Origin: Odiellus spinosus
Taxonomy: Eukaryota > Arthropoda > Arachnida > Opiliones > Phalangiidae
Length of the DNA stretch: 64,000 nucleotides
Assembly: GCA_963920705.1 (NCBI GenBank)
Contig: OY987233.1
Span: 2,842,001 to 2,906,000, forward strand
Direction: 5' to 3'
The translations under genes and the position numbers were made by a program. The notes beneath the pieces were generated by a model that was not told the DNA's origin, ran no database searches, and worked only from the letters and a program-made list of their open reading frames with translations. Every line of letters begins with the position of its first letter. Position 1 is the stretch's first letter. This document shows positions 41,101-50,100 of the stretch, piece after piece.

Positions 41101-44100
41101 TAAATCGCGGCGGATCGACACACCGCTTTACTCCCGAAAAATAGTTACACCATTTTGAACTTCACTAAATTTTCCCTACGCACACTTCCGGAACTCGCGA
41201 GCTGAAGTCAACCTTCGACTCCATTTTAACAGACAGCCTGACTCCTGAGACAGGAAGTTCTAAACACAAATCGAGCCGTCTTGTCTATACAAAGACCATT
41301 TACTAGAGTAGCGACATTGAGAAGTCCAGCACGAGCTAGTGGCCTAGATAGTCAGCAGCGGGCTCTTGTTGTTCGTGATTTTTAGCATTGGTAGTATAGG
41401 GGCTTTCATACTTGGCCCTCTGATTATATCTATTCTATTCCTCGTTTTTAACAGCGTAGCCTATTTTACAGTGCTTGTAATGTTGGATAAGGTCTTAGGC
41501 ATCAAACGTCGGCATATTCTTTTAATGTTGAGACAAGACATTACAAGAGCTGTTGAAGGCCGAAATAATATGATTGGTCCGAATTTATATTTACTTTAAT
41601 AGAAATTTTTACCAAACTTTAGAAATTAATTTACACATCAAAAACGTGTCTAAAAATTGATTTTAAAATAAACTCAAACGCTGTTCAATTTCAGTTTCCT
41701 TTTTAAAACCATCTTACTGTAAAATTTTATTCAAAGTCTAGACAGTAATGTTTCAGACTCGAGATATTCCCGGGGAAAGATTACATCATCGAAATTAATT
41801 TTTATTGGCTGGTTATATCACGTGTTTTTAAGAAGGGGTTTTCTACGGGCAGAGGTAGGAAAGCTCATCTTGTTCTAATATTTTCTGTTATTTTATTTAT
41901 TTTTGGTATTATATGGTTTCTCAGAGAACTGAAATTATATCGACGAGGTACTGTTCCTCCCTCGGGAAAACTACAAATATATTTCATTCGGAGAAACATC
42001 TGGCGCTTCATCATTAATTAACTCAGACTGCAATATTCTGTAATACCTTATTTTACCTTCAAACATACTTGAAACATTCTCAAAAGGAATTCTCACGAAT
42101 TTCACTAAGGCCATTCAAATTCTTTGGTTTCTTTCATCAAATCAAGGTTCGAATAGAAATTATGGCGTCCTTTAAATTTAGATTTTCAAGACTAAAATTA
42201 AAGTAGATACGCAACTGCTGATTCGATTCGGGACCCTTGTCTAAAGCGACGTTCACACTAGGCTTTGAAATCGATTTACACCTTCTCAAAAAGTTTCGCT
42301 GGAGTCGCGTGAACGGGAAACCGTCTTTTCTCGAATCGATTTGATTCAATTTCTCGAAACTGCTTCGGGAACCAGTTTCGTTACGATTCGGTTTCAACAA
42401 CAGATAGATGAAGCTACGATAAATCGATTTATAAAGATGATGTGTGACGCTTAAAACGATTCCTGGCGATTTGCATATCGGTTTGATATACTAGGAGTAC
42501 ACACTAGCATTTCTTAATCGATTTGAAACGGTAAAATCAAACCGATCGCCAAGAATCGTTATCAGTGTCACGCATTATCTTCATAAATCGATTTATTGTA
42601 GCTTCATCTATCGTTTGTTGAAACCGAATCGGTACGAAACTGGTTCCCGAAGCAGTTTCGAGAAATCGAATCAAATCGATTCGAGAAAAGACGGTTTCCC
42701 GCTCACACGACTCTAGCGAAACGTTTCGAAAATGTTTAAATCGATTCCAAGGTCTAGTATGAACGCGGCTATTAAAATGAAAAGTAAAACAGAAGTCAAG
42801 CGTATTTTAAAACAGCTTCGGGACATTTTTTTAATTCTTGAAAATGAAATTGACCTTCATTGGCGCGAGATTAATTTGACGAGGCCCGAATCGAGTGGCA
42901 GATTGCGCGTCTTATTTATCGTCTTTCCAACCACCTCCTTCTTTGCAAAATCCAAATTAGAAATGTTTGAGGAGCGAATAGTGGCTTTTCTACGTGATGC
43001 ACTTTACCGTATTGAGTTTCGGGAAATGATTAAAATCTATCCTAGACACTACTTTTAAACTTTTCGAGTACCTCTACTTTAATTTCTCAAGCGTATAAGA
43101 TTTTTCGTGAGAAAATTGCTAAATCTTATTTTATTCTATGAGGTTTCAAAATGTGTAATAATCTATCTTAGATTCGCCCTAGTTTGCAGACTCTTGAACA
43201 ACTGAATGGAGGGAATCTCCTTTCAAGATAAAGGGATAATTGAATAAGTTCGCAAATATTTTGTACTTAAATTTATTGTTAAATTTATATCAAATACAGG
43301 AAATGGAGAGCTTCAGAATGAAACGACCTTAATTTGATCGAAAGTAAAAGATCAAACGGTGTGGCATTTGATCATTTCATCGAAAGCAAATGATCAAACG
43401 GTGTGGCGTTTGATCATTTTATCGAAAGCAAATGATCAAACGGTGTGGCGTTTGATCATTTTATCGAAAACAAATGATCAAACGGTGTGGCGTTTGATCA
43501 TTTTATCGAAAACAAATGATCAAACGGTGTGGCGTTTGATCATTTTATCGAAAACAAATGATCAAACGGTGTGGCGTTTGATCATTTTATCGAAAACAAA
43601 TGACCAAACGTTCTAGCATTTGATCAGTTGATTGAATTTGATAACAAAATGATCGATTTTAAAAATAAAAAGGGTTCAAATGATCGATTTTTATAGGGAA
43701 ATTTGTTCAAATGATCGATTATGATGAGATAATTGGTTCAAATCATCGTTTATGATGAGATAATTGGTTCAAATCATCGTTTATGATGAGATAATTGGTT
43801 CAAATCATCGTTTATGATGAGATAATTGGTTCAAATCATCGTTTATGATGAGATAATTGGTTCAAATCATCGTTTATGATGAGATAAATGGTTCAAATCA
43901 TCGTTTATGATGAGATAAATGGTTCAAATCATCGTTTATGATGAGATAAATGGTTCAAATCATCGTTTATGATGAGATAAATGGTTCAAATGATCTATTA
44001 TGATAAGATAATTGGTTCAAATGATCGATTATGATAAGATAATTGGTTCAAATGATCGATTATGATAAGATAATTGGTTCAAATGATCGATTATGATAAG

Positions 44101-47100
44101 ATAATTGGTTCAAATGATCGATTATGATAAGATAATTGGTTCAAATGATCGATTATGATAAGATAATAGGTTCAAATGGTTAATTTTGATTAGAAAATAG
44201 GTTCAAATGATCAATTTTTATATTATAATGGGTTCAAATGATCTAATTTGATATGAAAATGTGTTTGTCTGATCGAATTTGATACGAAAATCGGTTCAAA
44301 TGATCGAATTTGATAACAAAATGGGTTCAAATGATCGATTTTGATAAGAAAATGGGTTCTAATGATAGTTTTTGATAACAAAATGTGTTCAAATGATATA
44401 ATTTGTTAAGTTTTTTGAGGAATTTGATCAAATTTCGATATTAATTCAACATAAAAGATTCAAATTCATTACGAAAGACTCCTCTATCGTAGTCCAAATA
44501 TATGGGGACTGAATAAAATTAAGTCTTAATATTAATCCTAGAACTCTTATAAACATTGATCGTTAGATCAAAAGTATATTAACCGATAATTTAGAATGTT
44601 TTAGTATCCCTTTAACTAGGATTAAAGGAGAATTTTTCTCGCCACTCCTACCACGCCTACTATAGTTCTTTGAACTTTAATAGCTCTTCAGGTGATAAAT
44701 TACGAGATTTTTTCTCTTTCTACTTCCTCTCATCTCATCTCTCTCTAACTCCACGCTTTGAATTTTTAATCAAGCAATGCCGACAAACACGGTACGCCCT
44801 TTTAGTTTAAACACGAGGGAGCGGTGTTAAGAAAAATAAATAAGGAGTTTTAAAGAGAGGCTGTCACTGATTAAAAATGAACTCAAAATGGAAATTGAGT
44901 AACATTTTCGGAAAGATGGTTAAAAAACGATTCAAAATATATATACATATGTCATAGAACAAAATTACAGCGACAGTAAAAATACATTTTATAATCGCCA
45001 TTTTCGAAATTTTTAAAATTAAAAATTCCCCGCAATCTACGTCATCACTATGGTCGCGTGATTTCGCTATTGTAATTAGAGACTACAGTTGATTCATGGG
45101 CGTTTTGACACTAGTGATAAGGTCGCTTTCGCGCCGTCTTTTTCGTAAACGTACTTAATCCAGATCAAGCCAAGATTAATTACGTTCCAGAAATAAACTA
45201 CGTCACATATTGGAATAAAATATTTTAGCCATTTTAATTTTGAAGTTTCTTAACAACTCAGAGGTATAAAAATTTGAATATGGCGTTTTAATAGGATGAT
45301 AAAACTAAAAATAAATAAATATAGTGACAGTCTCACTTCAAAGAGAAGAAAAAGGTAGTAGAGGTTGAAATAAGGCTTAGCTTTACTAATAAAAAAGACC
45401 ACTTAAATAGCATATACGTACCTAGAGAATGCTATTAGCCCTAGGAAATAGAAACAACCACTAAGGACCTCGGCTCTGCCTACGATTCCAGACACCTAAG
45501 ATGAGAGACAAAGATAGAAAAAGTAAATTAAAGTTTTTATCTCACTACTAGGTATATGTAAGGCATCAATACTAGTGTGCGAGATAAAAATTAACATCAG
45601 AATTAAAGCAAATAATGCCAATAGACCACATTTACGTGTCATCAAAGCCCGTTAAACTTAAGCCGCGTTCACACTAGAGACTTTGAAAAGGTTTTAAACC
45701 GTTTTGGAAATATCAAATTATTACATTTTGGGGTCATACGTGTACATCTTTGATCAAGAAACCAAATTAATATCTTGAAAAGTAGATTTGAACTTTAGGA
45801 ACGGTTTGAAAACGGTTTCAAAGTGGCAAGTGTGAACGTAGCTATATTGGCCAAGTAATCGTGAGATCTTGGAGCGAGGGGTTAGGGCTAATCCTTAATT
45901 ATGTACAACGATTACGCGACAACGGTAATGATTACAGCCTTTAGTATTACTAAAACCTTAGTTACGTAATCAACTTTAGTACAGTCAAAGCTACAAGCGT
46001 GTACACCGCTTACGAGGAATGCAAGTCAGCCCCTCGTGTCTGAGGCACAATTGCAGTACTTGCAACCAAGTACATCATTCGATAGAGGGTTAAATTTAGG
46101 CAAAAACAACCGAAGGTTTTTAAAATATGAATATTTTTGTTACCTTGAAAAATTCGATTAAAATGTGTCTGACGAGGCTTAGCCGTGGAATTTTCATTGA
46201 CAGGCATGATTCACGGAGTTTCGTACAGTGGAATCGGTTTATGCGAAAAGCTTCTTTAGGCTTCCACTGTATTACACCCCGCGAAGCAGCCCAATAATGG
46301 AATTTTCTACCTCTTCGATCGAGCAACGAGCAGGCGCATTGTATTATTATTTTATACGCGGGAATAGGTTAATTAATCCTTATATTTCAATTCAGAAATT
46401 GTACGAAAAAAAAAAAGGCAAAAAACACAATTTTTTCTTAGATTAAACTATTTTTTTAAATTTTTTTAAACGTGAACATGATTTAAAGTTTAAAAAATAA
46501 AGATATTATTTTGGACCTTTTAACGCTCTATTGAATGGTGTATTTGGTTTTGTTGTAAAATGATTTTTTGACCTAATTTACTCGTACTGAAATCCTACTC
46601 AATTCTCGAATAGACACACCACATAGGCAGCCCAGATCTTTAAACATAATGAAACATTCAAGGTTGTCAGTTAATTCACAAGTTTTCGATTATGAATTTG
46701 TAATTTGGAGGGTTTTGGGTGTTTTTTTATAAACATTCTATCACCTCTCTTCGTCGGCTTTAATAGGTAGTTTTTTATCTTGAATTTGAAGTATTTAGGT
46801 TGGCAGCATAGTTTTTTAACATAACCCACTTTGTCCTTAGTGGGATCAGAGTATCTTAACAAACCCGTCCCTGTATCTGAACAAACCGCCCGTCCCTGCA
46901 TCTAAACAAACCCGTCCCTGCAACCGAAGAAGCCCGTCCCTGTATCCAAACAAGCCCGTCCCTGTATCCGAACAAGCCCGTCCCTGTATCCGAACAAGCC
47001 CGTCCCTGTATCCGAACAAGCCCGTCCCTGTACCCGAACAAGCCCGTCCCTGTATCCGAACAAGCCCGTCCCTGTATCCGAACAAGCCCGTCCCTGTATC

Positions 47101-50100
47101 CGAACAAGCCCGTCCCTGTATCCGAACAAGCCCGTTCATGTGTCCGAACAAGCCCGTCCCTGGATCCGAACAAGCCCGTCCCTGGATCCGAACAAGCCCG
47201 TCCTACATCTGTACAAAGCAATAGATCTATTTCCCCAAGCCTAAAACGTAGATATTTTCTTTCTTCTATATTGTCTAAACATCCGCTATCAAATCGTAAA
47301 TTCGAGGGTTTTCCTACCACAATATTGATCCTTGGCTATAAGTCATCATTAGTATAGGATGGAACTCTCTCCCGAAATAGAGATAAAGCGACAAGTTTTA
47401 AAACAAAAAAGAGCCGCCTCCTTTTGGTTTTTAGACCCGTTATAAGGGAAAAATAAGAAGAGATGACACGAAAATGTTATATATAACTTTCTTCTAGTAC
47501 ATTTACACCAGAGTTACGCTAGTTTCTTTTCGGGTCCGGGTTGGGGTGCAATGGATCCTCGGATTTGGTTTTACCGGTCTGACTCGACCCTAATGAAGTC
47601 GAAACAAAGCGACACCCCCTCTATACATATTCGGGGAGATATATACATCTTGTCGCGCTAAAACTTATCCTGGCTTAGGATAGAAATAGCAGGGGGAGAG
47701 TGTTAAAGGGACCAAGGAACCTCGAGCTTATTGAGTTAAATGGTTTTTATAGAAAACAACCTAAAAAATATATTAAACATCAATTTTGGTCATAAATGAA
47801 CCTACTTTGTGTCCACTGATTTCCAAATAAAAGAAGTTTTGCCATTTTGAAAAACAATTCAATAGCTAATCACGGAACATATGGTTATAGTCACGTGTGA
47901 TTCCTGAGTTATCAAAACGCCACTATGACTAGTTAATTTCCAGATTTTTAACTATAAATAAACAATAACCATAAAAACAATGACTTACCGAAGCGAAAAC
48001 GATATTATTCTAGCTATTACCGTTAAAATAATTCGCTTTTCCAGTCTGAAAAGCTTTTTCTTGTTAATTTTTCGCTAAGCCTAATTTGGGCCTATTTTGA
48101 AAGTAAAGAACGTTGAATGCGCGCGAAATTTTGGCGCGAGCATGGTTGCTATGGTTAACCACCCTGATCGAACGGGTGCCTCGAGTGCGCGTGGATCTTT
48201 AATTGGCCATTGAATTGTTTTGAAATTTAAATAGATTTAAGGTTTGTTTTTTATTGATTTCCATGGGTACATATTCATATTTCGAACTAACACATATGTG
48301 GAGATTTGTTTTAAATGACCTGATCTAACTAAATTAAGAATTAGATATTTGAAAATATATTTCCTGGTCCCTTTAAGAATAAAGAGAATAAACGCGTTAG
48401 TAACATCCTCCAGTCCTTGTCAAACTTTTAAAAGGGAAAACTGGTGGGAAGAGGAGGAAACTCGGGGAGTTTAGGGATTTCTTCCTTACTTCGTATAAAA
48501 CTCTCGTTTTTCTTAATGTACTCCCATCTCCCTTTCCCCGTATTCTAGGTTTTAAGGCCCGGTTCCTTTCCTATCTTTAAAAGGAGGATGAAATGGAAAA
48601 TTAATCGATTATATTTATCAAAAATATTTTAAAAGTAATTTTAATATTAAAGGGAAACTTGGAGCTAAAAATCAAATGCCGGCTTCTTCTTTTAATGTTA
48701 CGTCATTCAGAGTGCTCCGAGAACTACCCAGTACAATTTGAATAGTCCTGGTCGATTTCCAAAACCGGAAGTCTAGAGAACCTCGCGAAAATTTTGGCGG
48801 GGAAAACTTTTTGTCACGTGATCGTCCGCCATCTTTTTGTAGTGTGAAAATAGCTACAGACTAACCAACGCCTCCTATACTTTATCATATAGGAAGCGTT
48901 GGACTAACAACTTGAATTTGGTTTGTGGGAAATAAAATTAGAAATAGTCTGGCAGCCTGTTACTACAAAAAGATGGCGGCGCGGCTATGAGACAAGGGCC
49001 CATTTCCGGCAAATCGACCAGGACTATTGGCTAAAAGAAAACTAGTAACCAAGGCTTAGCAGTAAGGTGTTAAAAAAGACTGATCGTGAGATTTGATCAA
49101 TCTCAAAAAATATTGTTATTTCCAGGATAAAGCGAATGTTTTTCAAGGTATAGAATTTTTAATTCACGGTATAGACAAGCACAATTTTTTTTGCCCAGCC
49201 TTTAAACCTTAACTGAATCGAAATGAATTACGAATAGGGTAAAGAAATTAAAATATAAACAAGTCTTTGTTGGGCGGAGTTTAAGAACGGATGTTGAGAA
49301 AATGAAAGGAGATTCAAAAGTTTTACGCTTCGCTTCTCTTTCATTTTGGATTCTATATATTATAGAATAACTATACCTTGTAAAAGTTTCAAAATGTGGG
49401 ATTTTAAGGGTATTAAAGAGACCAGGGAACCTGTTTTTTAAATGTATAGTTCTTCTTAATTCTGATAGTAAAATAGGCTTAGCTGGATTCATGGAGATCC
49501 TGAATTTCTTCGCATCTAAGGGTCAGCGACCAATCGAATGTTATTGCAAGTCTCACGGAGATCTCGCCTTAACGACGACCCATCAATGCGAAGAAATTCA
49601 GGACCTCAATGAATCTAGCTAAGCCTACTTTTCGGGTACGTTTTAAATTGATATTTTCAACTAACACATAATTGGATGTTGCTAATCATTTAAGAAATTA
49701 AAGCGAGAATGCAACCTAAAAATAAGTTAAAATAGGCCTAATCCACCAGTAAAAAAATTTACAAACAAATATTAAACTTAAAATAAATTTAAAACTTGCC
49801 ATCAAAATAGGCTTAGCTGCATTCATGCCGATATCCTGAACTCCCCGTATAAGGTCCATAGATGGGCGTGCTTCACGGAGTTTAGTACAGTGGAAGGCTT
49901 GTGAAGCGCTTCACGCGAAGTGCTTCGCCAGCCTTCCACTGTACTATACTCCGTGAAGCACGCCCACCAATGAAAGGTCTAGTGACCAATGACATTGATC
50001 TATGGCCCTTATATGGGGAATGCAGGATCTCCAGCTAAGCCTATTTTGATGGTAAATTTTAAATTTATTTCTAGTTTAATATTAGTTTGTAAATTTTTGT

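Noticed and set aside
41281-41372. Possible alternative to exon b on the minus strand ([12 protein letters not shown])
   Set aside because: Weak likeness to GRADLL only; the true GIVGRAE exon at 45422-45495 has correct splice sites and phase.
41366-41599. Membrane-like plus-strand frame
   Set aside because: Hydrophobic start but continues into a family D repeat; no homologue recognised.
41749-42021. 90-codon stop-free plus-strand stretch with a hydrophobic segment
   Set aside because: No Met, no motif; such lengths are expected by chance in 64 kb at this composition.
42732-43058. 108-codon plus-strand frame
   Set aside because: Starts within family E and covers a dispersed repeat block seen near 16650 and 28570.
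43359-43616. 85-codon frame with 14-residue repeats
   Set aside because: Simple translation of the 42-bp array.
46846-47320. Minus-strand frames of 75-154 codons rich in Gly, Arg and Asp
   Set aside because: Product of the GC-rich 22-bp minisatellite, open in all frames.
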